From Takakia lepidozioides (lineage: Eukaryota > Streptophyta > Takakiopsida > Takakiales > Takakiaceae), in assembly GCA_030704615.1 (NCBI GenBank), contig CM060731.1:68736756-68800755 (forward strand): DNA of 64,000 bases, given 5' to 3'. The translations under genes were made by a program, and so were the position numbers. Under the pieces are notes generated by a model, which made no database searches, was not told the DNA's origin, and worked only from the letters and a program-made list of their open reading frames with translations. This document shows, piece by piece, positions 34,862 to 46,535 of the stretch (position 1 is the first letter of the stretch; every line of letters starts with the position of its first letter).

Positions 34862-36240
34862 TCATTCCACAGCTTCTCGTCATTTGCCCCTAGGTCTCCA
34901 AAGCCTCCATCCCGCACCCTTGCTGTGTATATCTTGCATTCATCACACTCCACAACACCACATGTCGTTCAGCCATACTGTCGAACACTCCCTTTGCATC
35001 CTCAATGCACCCACATTTGGCATACATGTCCACCAGGGCAGTGTTCAGAATGACAGGTGCAATTCCAGATTTGATGATGCCATCATGCATCTCTTTGCCC
35101 TTTTCCAGGGCTGCCAGGCTTGCACAAGCATTGCAAACACACAAACGTGATCTGGTTACACTTCACCCCTTCCCCCATCATTTGCTCATATGTCTCCAAG
35201 GCCTCCATCTTGCGCCCCTACTGTGCATATCCTGCAAGCATGGCATTCCATGACACCATATTTTGTTCAGCCATACTGTCGAACACTCCCTTTGCATCCT
35301 TGATGCACACCCACATTTTGCATACATGTCCACCAGGGTATTGTTCAGAATGACATCGGGTACAATCCAGCTCTGACAATGTCACCATGGACCTCTTTGC
35401 CCTTTTCCAGGGCTGCCAGGCTTGCACATGCATTGCAAATGCACACAAACATGATGTGGTTGGGCGTCACCCCTTCCCCCATCATTTGATCATAGGTCTG
35501 CAAAGCCTCCATATCAAGTCCCTGCTGTATATATCCTGCAAGCATCGCGTTCCACGACACCACATCTCGTTCAGCCATAGACTTGTTGAAAACTCCCTTC
35601 GCATCCTTAATGCACCCGCATTTCGCATACATGTCCACCAGGGCACTGTTCAGAATGACATCTAGTACAATTCCAGCATTGACGATGTCACCATGGACCT
35701 CTTTCCCCTTTTCCAGAGCTCCCCTGCTTGCACACGCATTGCAAACACAAACAAATGTGATGTGGTTAGGCTTCACCCCTTTGCACAACATTTGCTCATA
35801 GGTCTCCAAAAGCATTCCTACCACACCAATGCTTGGTAAATCCTGCCAACATTATATTCCACGTGATCAAAGATCGTTGAGGCGTTGAACACTTGGTGAG
35901 CATCCATGATGTTCCCACACTTAACATACATGTTGACAAGGGTGTTGAGTAGAAAAACATTTGGTGTGAATCTACTTTAGATAATGTGAGTCATGTGCAC
36001 CTATTTTCCAGCTTCCAGACCTTTCATCTTGATGCACTTAAGCAAGAGACAGACATACGTAACTAAATTTGCTGAAATGCCTCCTTGGTTTAAAGTCTGT
36101 AGAGCCTCTATCAGTCTGCCTACCTCACAAAGCATCTTCACATGCCCAGAAGTTCCAGAAGAGGCATTGTGGACTCCCTCTCTTGATCCTCTATTTTTAG
36201 AAGTTGTGGTCATGGTTGAGGTGCCTGATTTTATCAACTA
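34862..36240 (-). pseudogene. PPR gene paralogue, truncated and frameshifted
   Basis: Read from 36240 leftwards it matches the N-terminal half of the intact PPR gene, including the pre-repeat region (TYVCLLLKCIKMKGLEAGK versus TYVCLLHKCMKMKGLAAGK). At least three PLS blocks follow ([59 protein letters not shown]). Frames change several times, and the E and DYW domains are missing. The blocks repeat with the same roughly 300-bp period as in the intact gene. Confidence 0.88.
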
Positions 36241-36550
36241 TGCCGCTGCAGCTCCTGCCTTTACTTGACCATCTACCCATGCAGGTTTCTTGTAGCTACT
36301 GATCCACCTGGAATCAAGGTAATCTGGAGCTTGAAGTCTAGCCCTCTTGGATGAATCTGCACCCACTGCTCCTTCAGCTATCCATGCCTCTGCACAAAAT
36401 GCATACATCATTGCCTTGCAGCTGATAATGACAGCCTAGATTTGTTCTAGGAAACACCCAACTCAGCTTATTACACTTGTTCCTATGAATGCATCTTATT
36501 CTCTATGCAATCTCAATGGAGCAGCGACCCGGCTGCTTTCTGACACCTCT

Positions 36551-37110
36551 GACTTCCATCATTAAAGTGGAGAACAACCTTCTTGACATGTATGCCAAAT
36601 GTGGGAGCGTAAAAGATGCACGTCAGGTTTTCGACAAAATGCCTGAACGAGATGTGGTCTCATGGAATGCCATGATTACAGGATATGTTGAGCATGGCTA
36701 TGCTGAAGGCTTTCAAGATACAAGCAAATGGAGCTGGACGCGATGACACTGAACAAGGTCACGTTCATTTCTGTTGTCAATGCATGTGCCAGTCCAGGGG
36801 CCCTGGAAAAGGGCACGCGGGTCCATGCTGATATTAACAAAGCTGGGGTTGTGTCATATACTAACTTGGACAATGCCCTTTGTTAACATGTATGCCAAAT
36901 GTGGGAGTGTTCACGATGCACGTCAAGTGTTTGAAAATATGGTTCGGCAAGCATGGAATGCCATAATTGCAGGATATGCTCAGCATGGGTGTAATACAAA
37001 GGCCTTCCAACTATTTGAACAGATGCATCATGAAGGCTTGAAGCCAGATGGTATCACCTTCGTTTCTCTTCTCTCTGCTTGTAGGCATGTAGGCCTGGTG
37101 GCACTAGAAG
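36551..37110 (+). pseudogene. PPR gene fragment, head-to-head with the preceding copy
   Basis: The frame reads [40 protein letters not shown], then after a frameshift near 36720 TFISVVNACASPGALEKGT, and finally GITFVSLLSACRHVGLV. After about 37110 the PPR match ends. The block differs from the 303-bp family (DARQVF, GYVEHG), so it derives from another PPR paralogue. Confidence 0.85.
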
Positions 37111-38240
37111 CATTCGTGTCTTTTCCGAATCGACTGCATGTCCGCGACCACTCCGGGAACCACTTGGTAGTAAACGGGACTACTGGAGAGTCGAAACAGA
37201 CAATGTGGGCCCACGGGGGCATTTCAGACGGCATTGCTTATGACACGAGGGTCGGGGGATGTAAAAGACGTTATCTGCAATGACTGAAAAAGGTAAGTCA
37301 ATCCGCGGTTGCTGTGTGGGGACAAGAGAAAACCAGTGGGGAAACAGTCAAGGCAATTGCTGCCTACCTTTAATCTGCCGGATCACATCCCCTCAGGCAC
37401 CTTGCCCTCTGATGGCTCCATCTCTCGAAGGTACCCCATTTTTGAATCACTGTTCGCTGCGGACTTCTACCCAACGGATACCTCAATTCAATCGATTACC
37501 ATTTCCTCTATCACATCAGATCAGTTCCAATGCTCTCTGTCGTGCACCTAAGCATCGTGCCACAACATACATCGTTGTCCACCATACATTCTAAGCACAC
37601 AATCCTAGAAAGCTATGCCACAATGATAATGGAAGTGAACACACAATGGAAACACTCCACTCATGAATCCACTCAATCACATAAACTAAGTCAAGCCAAG
37701 GGCACCTTTGCTAAATGAATCCACCCTACAAAGCCCTCACCACACTCCCTCTCAATACCTAGAGCTATAGAGGTGGGAGAGGCTCATAGAGGCTCAACTA
37801 CAAGAAGATGAGCCCTCCTCAACACTCACAAGGGGAAAACCCATCCCCATGTCCCAAGTGAGGTTTGACACCTCACTTGGCATGTGAGACGAAATGAAGT
37901 CCCAACACACAAAATACAAATATAAATTTCCAAAATTTGATGAGTGTTCAATTGCCGAAGTGAGAGAGAATGAGGGTGCTGGTTACATGAAGCTTTCTTA
38001 CCAGTCCAAACGTAGTAGCAGCTTACAGACCCAAAAGTTAGCGGAATGGAGTTCAAGCTTGGACATCTGAAAATCGCCCACATGGAATAGTGTAATTTAG
38101 ATGTGGTGTATATACTAAGCTCTTGTATGTTTGGAAATGGATGAATGGCTTTGTATTTGAATGAAATATTCTGTGGGATGGTCGGGATGAAATCAATGTA
38201 TACGGTTTGACTTGACACAAGTGAATGCACTTTTGGCCCG
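37111..38240. other. No recognised gene; one short hairpin
   Basis: Overlapping open frames with no domains. An 11-bp inverted repeat (ccaagtgaggt ... acctcacttgg) lies at about 37854-37881. Confidence 0.4.
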
Positions 38241-38653
38241 GTTCCCCTGCAGATGCCTGAAAAGTAGTTTGTGGCACCCACACACGTTTTGTATTTTTTG
38301 TTCCCACGAAGATGCCTTGAAAGTAGTGTGCGGCACCGCACACTCCTTTCGGGGCATCTACGGTGCACGTTTTCTCTGCAGCTGCCCACCCCACACACGT
38401 TTTTTTTTTTTTTTTTTTTTTGTTCCCACGCAGATGCCCTGAAAACAATGTGCGGTGTCGCACATTGTTTTCAGGGCATCTGTGGAGCACATTTTCTTTG
38501 CAGATGCCCATCCCACACAAGGTTTTATTTTTTTATTTTTTTATTTTTTCGTTTTTTTCGTTCCCTTGCAGATGGGAAAACAGTGTGCGGCACCGCACAC
38601 TGTTTCCAAGGCTTCTGCGGAGCACGTTTTTTGTGCAGATGGCCATCCCATAT

Positions 38654-38685
<32 letters not shown>

Positions 38686-38850
38686 CGTTTTCGTTCCCTT
38701 GCAGCTGCCCTGAAAACAGTGTGCGGAACCGCACACTGTTTTCAATGCATATGCGGAGCACGTTTTCTCTACATATGCCCATCCCACACGGTTTTTTTTT
38801 TTTTTTTTTTTTTTTTGGTTTTTCTTTCCCACGCTGATGCCCGAAAAACA
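38241..38850. repeat. Tandem array of perfect hairpins linked by poly-T tracts
   Basis: Units start with 'gttccc(a/t)(c/t)gcagatgcc'-like sequence at 38241, 38300, 38422, 38560, 38693 and about 38824 (spacings 59, 122, 138, 133, 131 bp). The central part of each full unit is a near-perfect palindrome: an arm such as gatgccctgaaaaca...gcgg, a 3-4 nt loop, then the complementary arm. Examples are 38430-38482, 38569-38615 and 38704-38755. Each unit ends with 'gatgcccatcccacac' and a run of 11-34 T. On the minus strand each unit is therefore a stable stem-loop preceded by poly-A. No protein function is claimed for the long poly-Phe/Lys frames crossing it. Confidence 0.85.
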
Positions 38851-39359
38851 GTGTACTTCTAGGGGAAGTGGACCCTATGCGAGAAGAACAGGGGGCCCAT
38901 GATCAGCTGAAAAATTCCAATTCCAAAGGCAAGTCAATTCTCAAGGAAAGAACAATTCCAGAGGTTCACCTAACTATTCCTGCCAAGCAAGCGGGCCCTA
39001 AGATTACCACATGTATCTCATGCAATTCTTCTTTCGCCAATACCTGTCTCCACTCTAATTCCTTTCCGGCGCTTAACCTCAAGGGTTGCTCTGCTCTAGA
39101 AATTGTGGCTGCCCCGAAATGCTGCTTGTGTCACGCCTCTTATATTCAGGAAAGGGAAACCACCAGCAATCCTCATTACATCGGAGGACTGCGAGTGTGT
39201 GGAATCTCTATGGATTACAACAAAAGATGTCAAACTTTTCTTCCAAACGTGCCCCCCTGGTAGCAATCCTGAAATGTTGTTCAAACTCAAAATTTTCAAA
39301 CTCAAATTCAAGAGTTCTTTCGAGCAATATTACCTCCTGGCCTCTTCAACAAAAATCTA
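38851..39359 (+). pseudogene. Degenerate gypsy pol region upstream of the integrase core
   Basis: Broken frames contain FRKGKPPAILITSED and TTKDVKLFFQTCPP, which resemble the region before and within the H2C2 zinc-binding part of a gypsy integrase. Frameshifts and probable insertions prevent a continuous reading. Confidence 0.4.
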
Positions 39360-40490
39360 TTGGGGATCGTACCTGGAAGACCATCCAGGGCTAAGCTGCA
39401 GACCCTCAACGCAGGTTTTATCATGGGATTGGGCTACAGGTGGAGTCTTGACTTCGCAGGGCCGTTGCCACTGACCATGCGCCACAACAAATACGTGTTG
39501 GTGATGGTGGAGCACTTCTCCAAGTGGATTGAATTGGTTCCATTGCCTGATAAGGCTAGTGAGGGAGTTGCGTATGCATTCTTGGATTGTGTGCTTAGCC
39601 GATTCGGTGCTCCAGCTGAGGTACTCACGGACCAAGGGAGAGAGTTCTTGGGGGAGTTTCAGGCTTTGTGTGACAAGGCCTTGATAGACCACCGCACCAC
39701 TTCTCGGGATCATCCTGAGGCCGATGGCTTGGCAGAGAGAGTTGTTCAGACAGTAAAGAGGGGTTTGCGCAAGTATGGCTTGCAGAAGGGACACCTAGGA
39801 GATTGGGACCTTCAGTTACCCTGGTTAGCCATGGGCTACAGGTTCAGCAAGCAAGCATCACTTGCCTCCTTCTCACCATACTTTCTTCTCTTTGGCCGAG
39901 AGCCGGATTTGCCTACATCCATTCGCAGAGAAGCTGCTACAGTTCTTAACCTTGATGATCCGGACGTGTGGGCACATGCATGTGAGCAGCGTGCAGAGTT
40001 GTTCAAGAGAGTCATGCCCATGGCTTTCGAGAATCTTGCCATTGCACAACACCGTGATACGTTGAGGTATGCTATCATACGTGGTGGGGGCTATCGTCCT
40101 GGGGTTCGGAGATTCAACCCTGGTGACTATGTCTATCTATAGCAGACTGCTCATACGACCCTGGATGTGACTGCAAGACGTGTTATTTTGAGGGTTCGAG
40201 AGGTCTTGCCCTCACGCGTCTTGGTCTTGGAGGGTCGGGATGGCATAACTTGGAAGGACCATGTGCGTAATTGTGCGCCATGTCACCTTCCGAATGTCGA
40301 TGGCAGGATTGACCCAAACCTGACAGTGGTATCTGCAGGTTTGAGGTGCATGTTGTGTGGGTCTGCTAAAGGGGCAACCACCATGCTGGTGTGTGATCGA
40401 TGCTCTAGAGGTTGGCACATGGGATGCTTGACTCCACCTCTTGAGATGGTTCCGGATGGGGATTGGTTATGTCCACATTGCATTGGATAG
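39360..40490 (+). pseudogene. Ty3/gypsy integrase with C-terminal PHD finger, one in-frame TAG
   Basis: The frame first encodes an integrase core: RWSLDFAGPLPLT (first Asp), EVLTDQGREFLGEF (second Asp) and HPEADGLAERVVQTVKRG (catalytic Glu). A C-terminal region follows (RRFNPGDYVYL). A TAG at 40140-40142 is followed in the same frame by a linker (TARRVILRVREVLPSRV, HVRNCAPCHLPNVDG) and then a PHD finger at about 40342-40487. The PHD ligands are complete: CMLC, CDRC, HMGC, CPHC with the GDWLCPHC ending. Integrase inserts the cDNA; PHD fingers typically read histone H3 tails, so here the finger may take the targeting role that a chromodomain has in chromoviruses (inference). Reverse transcriptase is absent, so the copy is a non-functional fragment. 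Confidence 0.88.
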
Positions 40491-40716
40491 TGGGAGTGGA
40501 TACAACCATGGAAGGCTAACAAGAAACGCAAGGCCCAGCTACTAGGAGACCTTGAACATACGAGGTACTGGCTCAAGTTCACAGATTGCAAGACGACGAC
40601 TAACGATGGGGCTACTCTTGTACCCGGCCTCTTGGTCTATAGAGTTTGAGTGCAATAGGGGCAGTGATAGAGGACTTAGTACGGCTGTGGCTATTACATC
40701 TTGTAGCTAAGCTCTT

Positions 40717-41322
40717 ATGAAAGAGGCTGAAATCTACAACTCTCCCCCCCCTTTGGGTGACATGTGGACTTATGAAGAATGGTTGGACGCGCCACAAGGT
40801 TCTCACAGGCTCCAAATTAGAAATCATGACACCCTAATTAATGGATTCCAGATGTTGGGGGCCCTTCTTGAGTCAGAAGTTGAGGAGGAAAATCATCGTA
40901 TGGAGATCCAAAGAACCAGGAACTATATCAGTGGTATCTTGGAGCCACAATCACCCTCGATTCCCTCGGAGGAGTAGATGGACTCAGAACCATTGGCAGA
41001 TGATGTCAGCAAGAAGGAGCTCGCAACAAATGTCAACGCTCTCCAAATCTCGCCTCCACCAATAATTGATATGAGCCAAAGCTCTACCTTGGAGAGCCCC
41101 CCTTCACTGGTTATTCCACCTAACCCCCCCCCCCCCCAGCCAATCAGGTGCTCTCCTCTAGGAGATCTCCCTCACCCTGTTTTCTATTTCAAGTGCAATG
41201 GAGGGATGCCAATAGATGTTGGGGCCCATTTCTCTTTCTGCGCCTCACTTCATTCCCAACTCCACGGCGAAGCCCTGCTGAAAATTCCCCAGAACTCAGA
41301 GCGGAGACCGAGGGCTGAGTGG
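40717..41322 (+). pseudogene. Unknown acidic/proline-rich open frame with one TAG
   Basis: Two open segments, 40717-40977 and 40978-41322, lie in the same frame and are separated only by TAG 40975-40977. The first contains YNSPPPLGDMWTYEEWLDAP and an Asp/Glu-rich helix-like region; the second is proline-rich (a C run at 41126-41139). It starts 227 bp after the PHD-integrase frame and could be an extra 3' frame of the same element. No family is recognised. Confidence 0.4.
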
Positions 41323-42231
41323 TGAGGGAGGCTGCGTGGTCAGGGCTGATTGCAGAGGAGGGTTGAGCGCCGATTTGCGTAGGGCTCATTGCAGAGCAAG
41401 GCAGAGAGGGCTGAGGGCTGAGGGCTGTAAGGAGGCTTGGAGGGCTGAGGAGCGCTGAGGAGGAGGCATAATCACAGAGCGATTGTCCAAATGGCTTCAA
41501 GCTCAAGGTAATTTTGTAATACAGAGCTCATTTTTGTCACAATTGTAGAATAAAACTATAATCAACCCTAAAGAAAAGGATCAATCAGTCTAGAGTTCGT
41601 TCACTGGGGAAAGCACTATACGACTGTAACATAATGATGCCCTGCTACTCTATTTCTCTTCATTCTCCCCACTGAGGACGTTCTACATTACTTATCTCAA
41701 TCTATAGCAACTAAGATCCTACCAGTTTCAATGATATTCCCTCCATTCTCTATCAACTCTATCCCGTTGTATGAGATCAAATAGCATTGGTCATCTACTA
41801 CCGTGAATAAACCCCGACCCATAGTAGGGTCTGTAGTGGCTCTCACAACATACCGTCTCCCCCAATACTCGAACTCCACATTCTCTTAGATGGGGGTGGG
41901 AGGGTCGAGATGATTCCCCCAACAACGAGGTTGGATGGTCCTCAGTAACATAGTCCTATGCGCTTCACATCGGGGGCGAGGATCCGGCTCAAGCCGCCCA
42001 AGCCGAAGGGGATGAAACCTAGGGCGAAGCCGACCCCTCCCAGGGGTTCGGGGGGCACATGCACGTGGAGGTGGAGGTAGAGGTGGTACTGCTGGCGGAG
42101 GAGATGAAAGTGGAGGTGGTTGAGGATGGGGGTTGCTACACCGTGAGCCTGGAGACGTGAGCCTGTGAGCCCAGGAGCCTGTGAGCCCAGCATAGGCTCA
42201 CGCCACGTCATCTATGAATTCACGCCACCTC
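41323..42231. other. Low-complexity sequence, no gene
   Basis: Includes a 'gagggctgag' repeat run at about 41325-41465, a 'ggtggaggt' run at about 42060-42125 and a 'gagcctgtgagcccag' tandem at about 42150-42190. No credible coding frame. Confidence 0.5.
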
Positions 42232-42770
42232 GCACACGCATTGCATATACAAGGGAACGTGACCAGGTCTGGCTTTACCCCTTCCCACATCATTTGCTCA
42301 TAGGTCTCCAATGCCTCCATCCCACATCCATGCTGGGGAATATCCCGCGATCATCACACTCCAGGACACGACATTTCGTTCAGCCATATTCTCAAACACT
42401 CCCTTTGTATCCTCAATATTGCCACATTTGGCATACGAGGGTATTGTTCAGAATGACATCGGGTACAATTCCAAATTTGACAATGGCACCATGGACCTTT
42501 TACCCTTTTCCAGGGCTGCCAGGCTCGCATACGCATTGCAAACACAAACGAACATGACCCGGTCCGGCTTCACCCCTTCCCGCATTATTTGCTCACACGT
42601 CTCCGAAACCTCTATACCACACCCCTGCTGTGCATATCCTCGCCCTTCCTGCATCATTTGCTCAAGAATAAGCTCAAGAAAGCTGCATAAGTTGCTCAAG
42701 AATAGGTCCCAAAGCCTCAATCCCACGCCCCTCCATTGCATATCCTGCGATCATCCTGTTCCATGACACA
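42232..42770 (-). pseudogene. PPR gene fragment
   Basis: The reverse complement shows EQIMREGVKPDRVMFVCVC, ASLAALEKGK and flanking repeat motifs of the 303-bp PPR family with multiple frameshifts. It ends at the edge of a CACTA-like repeat region. Confidence 0.75.
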
Positions 42771-42778
42771 AGTTCTCA

Positions 42779-43075
42779 CGGCTCGTTTTACTACATGACT
42801 AGGAGCCGCGGTCAACCATTGTTGACCAAGAACATAGGCTTGGTTTATATAACTAGTAGTCATACGCAATACTACACGTCAAACACGTGCCATATAAGCA
42901 TATGACTAAATGACTACACCACTTACATATTGATGACATGCCATAGAAGCTTATGACTACATGACTACAGGAGGTTTCATAGCTCTGTTTATATGACTAC
43001 ATCACTACACGTGGCATCTTAAGGCATATACATGAATGGGTTCATCCATTGGATGACCTCATCCTATATCTTCGA
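42779..43075. mobile_element. CACTA-family non-autonomous fragment
   Basis: Shares long stretches with 21440-21870 ('ggtttatat-aactagt', 'tatgactacatcactacacg', 'catgaatgggttcatccattgga'). Neither terminus is clear. Like the copy at 21326 it abuts a PPR pseudogene. Confidence 0.6.
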
Positions 43076-45119
43076 AGCACTTGTGTCAATGGAATGACAC
43101 AAAGTGCAAAAAGTTAAAAAATTCAAAACGTGGCTTTAGGGTTGCCCACGTTCAGCCGCGAACAGAGAGGGCTGGGACTTGGCCTCCTTTTGTCTCCCTC
43201 GCTACCATATGTTTTCTTAGTGACTGCATTAGATTAAAATATATTAAAATGCGCCCAACAATGGGTTTCATCACTTCGTCTGTCACATATATAGTCATGG
43301 TTACCAAGGCCTTTATATCCACCCCCGCTAGTACCTAAAAACGTATAATCCAGCTACGCTAGTCGACCTCCCCTCTCCTGATATATTAAGCAGGTAGCCT
43401 CAGCCACCTAACAGCGGCAACTCCAAGCCAAGGATGTGCTCGAGCACTCACAACCGTCACACACAGGAGTTCTGAGATGCAACCGTCACCATCGGACCCG
43501 ACGAGAGACCTACCGGGATACCACCTGGTTCCTTTAATTCCCCCCCCGACACACTTTAAGTCTAGGGTAGGACCGGATTTGTTGACTGATGAAGACAGAA
43601 CCAAATTGCGGAGATGAAAAGATGAAGATAAACGGTGGTATGGGCGGCCAAACATTCCTAAAGAATCAGCAGTCTTCCTTATCATTTTGCAATTGGGCCA
43701 CCTATCTTGGACAAGCGCGAGGCCTCCCGTCCTATCTCAGACCTTATGTAGAAGCTACCTAGGAGGTACCTAACATACCCAGAAACCTCTCACGTACTTT
43801 ACGAGCAGGGGAGGTCTCACGTTCTCTCGACAGTGATTCAACAGGAACGATATCTCCTGGATCGTCTAAAACTATACTTAACCCTTCCACCTCTCACTAA
43901 CGTATGGACTAATTGTAAATAAATCAGATGAATTTGAGCGGGACTCTCAATTGACTGCGCAGATAAGAGAGAGAGGCTGAGCAGACAGAGCCCACCCCAA
44001 AACATGGAACTGATTTTTAAACACTCCTATCTGTCCGTCGTATGTCTAAAGACAACAGCCACTCAGGCCAGGACACCACAATTGCAGATGAAGAAGTGAA
44101 AAAGAAGAAGAAAAAAGAGGAAGACTCAGACCAGACAGCCCAGCAGTAGTCGTAAACCTAACAGAAGAGAACCAATCGCAGCTTAGTTCAGGATGTTTTG
44201 AGGAGATCTGTTCCCTCCTATCACATTCTATTTGAATCCGATTCACTCCCCAGAGCGGCAGGGCCTTCGCCGAAGGAGAGAGAATGAGGGAGAATGCATT
44301 GGATTTTATAGTTGTGGATTCGGATTGTGAGAATGTGGGAGAATCCTAAATATGGATGGCAGGAGTGGAACAATAATATAGCCATGAGAATCGGATTAGC
44401 ATCGAGGCGGACGAGAGAAACAAAACACAATCCGAGTACCTTATCCCAAAACACTTCATCGAATCACAATGATTAGCCCTAAATTATAGGGCACAGGGGG
44501 TCTCCCTTCCGTATACTGGCGCGCCTGCCCTCATCCAACGATTACCCCTACATGCTAGGCACGGGGGGCCTCCTGTACTCCAGAAAGCAGAGGCGTGCCC
44601 TGACATCTCGCCGCCGTCCAGCGCGGCGAATTGATGGGCCGCGCCTTGCGAGCTCCTCGCCTCTGGCACCCATCATAAATCTCGCGCGAAAGATCTCGGC
44701 CCGGAGATGGCATGCGGTGCGGGGGGGCCAGGACAGAGAACGTGGCATGGACGGGCAAATTAGGGCGGATGGAGGTCGGATCTGACTGGCGGATCAAATC
44801 TAGCGGATCAAATCTGACGGAAGCGCACGGACTGTCATCAACTGCTACGAGCCGTCTCGAAACTTAATCGATGCCGGATGAACTGGCCATTATGGCCAGA
44901 GTCTGCCACCGCGTACCACCAACGGCCTAGGATATTAAAAGCTACGGCGCAAGGACTGCATGGCAGCCGCGTGGCTGAACGGGGAGGGGTGTGGCGACAT
45001 CTGATCATCATGGCCAAGGGGCCATGCATGCATGGAATAGGCATCGCATGGGCTGGCGGACAAGGCTTAAGCGGAACAGGGTCTGGGTCCCCCTTTGGGA
45101 GAAGGGGAGATCTCCCGTC
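43076..45119. other. No recognised gene
   Basis: Only short, overlapping frames. A C/G homopolymer (cccccccc) lies at 43541-43548, and GC-rich sequence at 44500-44800. Motifs like 'gaggcctcccgtcct' recur near 43715, 44565 and 45107. Confidence 0.4.
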
Positions 45120-45270
45120 CTCCGCCACCTTCCACATTTTCATAGCACCCTCAGGCTTTACACCTTCCACTTCCATTTGCTCGTAGATTCTAAGTGCTTC
45201 CTGAACATACCAATACTGAGCATATCCTGCAATCATTGCACTCCATGAGAGCACATTTGCAAGATGGAAA
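45120..45270 (-). pseudogene. Small PPR fragment
   Basis: The minus strand reads LSWSAMIAGYAQYWYVQEAL followed by IYEQMEVEGVKPEGA, about one PPR unit, in a frame without further repeats. Confidence 0.7.
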
Positions 45271-45860
45271 AGCTTGTGCAGCATCCACCATGTAGGATCT
45301 CCCTCCAAGAAACACCTCCTCGCTCAAGGATGCGGGGGCATAGTTCATCCCTTCCCCGCTCTGCTTTTCGGGCATTTCGGGCAGGTTCCAAGGAAAATGA
45401 CACGACGATGACGTGGCTATGATGACGTGGCTACGATGACCTGTCTATGATGATGTGGTGACGAAACGTGGCGACAATGACATGGCATTATGACACGCTA
45501 TTCTTGCTCTATGCTAAACTAGCTTCCGACCTTCGGTCGTCGTTAGAAGTAGGCATGCATTGCAGCATGAAGTACCTCATACCTCGAGGGGGTCCAGTTG
45601 GGCACATGCTCCCAATATTTTTAATGTGTTCTATTTATGGCTGATTGTCTATGTATATTCATCTATTCATAGATCTAATGATAATATGCGTTTATATCCC
45701 AAGTGATCATAGGTTCCTCATTTATGTGTTCTACACAAGCCCACAATGTCATTTGTTTTTCCCATCATTGCCAAAAAGGCAGGTGATAAGTTATGAATGA
45801 GGACATAACAATATATGAATCGAGACGTTTGTTTGGTTTGTTTTGTTTGTAGCGTCGTTG
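45271..45860. other. No gene; short 'tatgatgacgtggc' repeats
   Basis: From about 45398 to 45500 the sequence consists of degenerate 'gatgacgtggcta' repeats. The rest is featureless. Confidence 0.4.
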
Positions 45861-46535
45861 AGATCTCCCAAACCGCGGGGCCCCAGCCCCGGTGCTTGGT
45901 GCCGTTGGAAAGCCCTCGATGAGGAGGGGTGCCCCGGCTTGGTCTTATGATTTTTGGACCGGCGGTGTGGGAGATGTGGAATTTCAAGTACTTTGGGTCG
46001 CTAGAAATTCACAAAAAAATATCAAGGTGGGCTTTCCTAGAGCAATGATTGGTCCTTCACGTGGGAGATTTGGAGTTTCAAGTGCTTTTGGTCGCTTGAA
46101 ATTCGCAAAAAATAGCTAAGTGGATGTATCAATATATCAAGCCTTGATAGGGGAGATTGCAAAAATAGCAAAGTGGGCTTTATGATTGCACTCGAACTTA
46201 GGTGATATTGGACACTGGAGGTCGCATTTGGGGTCGCATTTGGGCCTCTACATATGAGACGCACATGGATACATAGGAGATTGCTCTTGGGCTTAGATTT
46301 CAATTCTTCACACATGGGCCAATGGCAGAGGCTACCCTAGATCTCCCAAACAGTAGGGTCTCTGGATACATAGGGGGATTGCACTTGGACATACATGACG
46401 CTGGACACTTGGGCCAACGGCACAGGCTATCCTAGATCTCCCAAACAGTAGGGTCTCTGGATACATAGGGGATTGCACTTGGACATAGATGACACTGGAC
46501 ACTTGGGCCAACGGCACAGGCTACCCTAGTATAAT
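45861..46535. repeat. Two families of about 95-bp direct repeats
   Basis: 'gtgggagat(g/t)tggaatttcaagt' occurs about 95 bp apart near 45967 and 46062. 'gatctcccaaacagtagggt' occurs at 46340 and 46435, with a third partial match upstream (about 46250-46340). Non-coding. Confidence 0.7.

Noticed and set aside
38241-38840. Long plus and minus frames rich in Phe or Lys
   Set aside because: They are translations of poly-T/poly-A tracts in the hairpin array and have no coding evidence.
38241-38850. CRISPR-like array
   Set aside because: The units are palindromic with homopolymer linkers in a plant nuclear context, with no cas genes and no unique spacers.
41189-41506. Minus frame rich in Ser, Pro and Ala
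   Set aside because: Translation of the 'gagggctgag' simple repeat.
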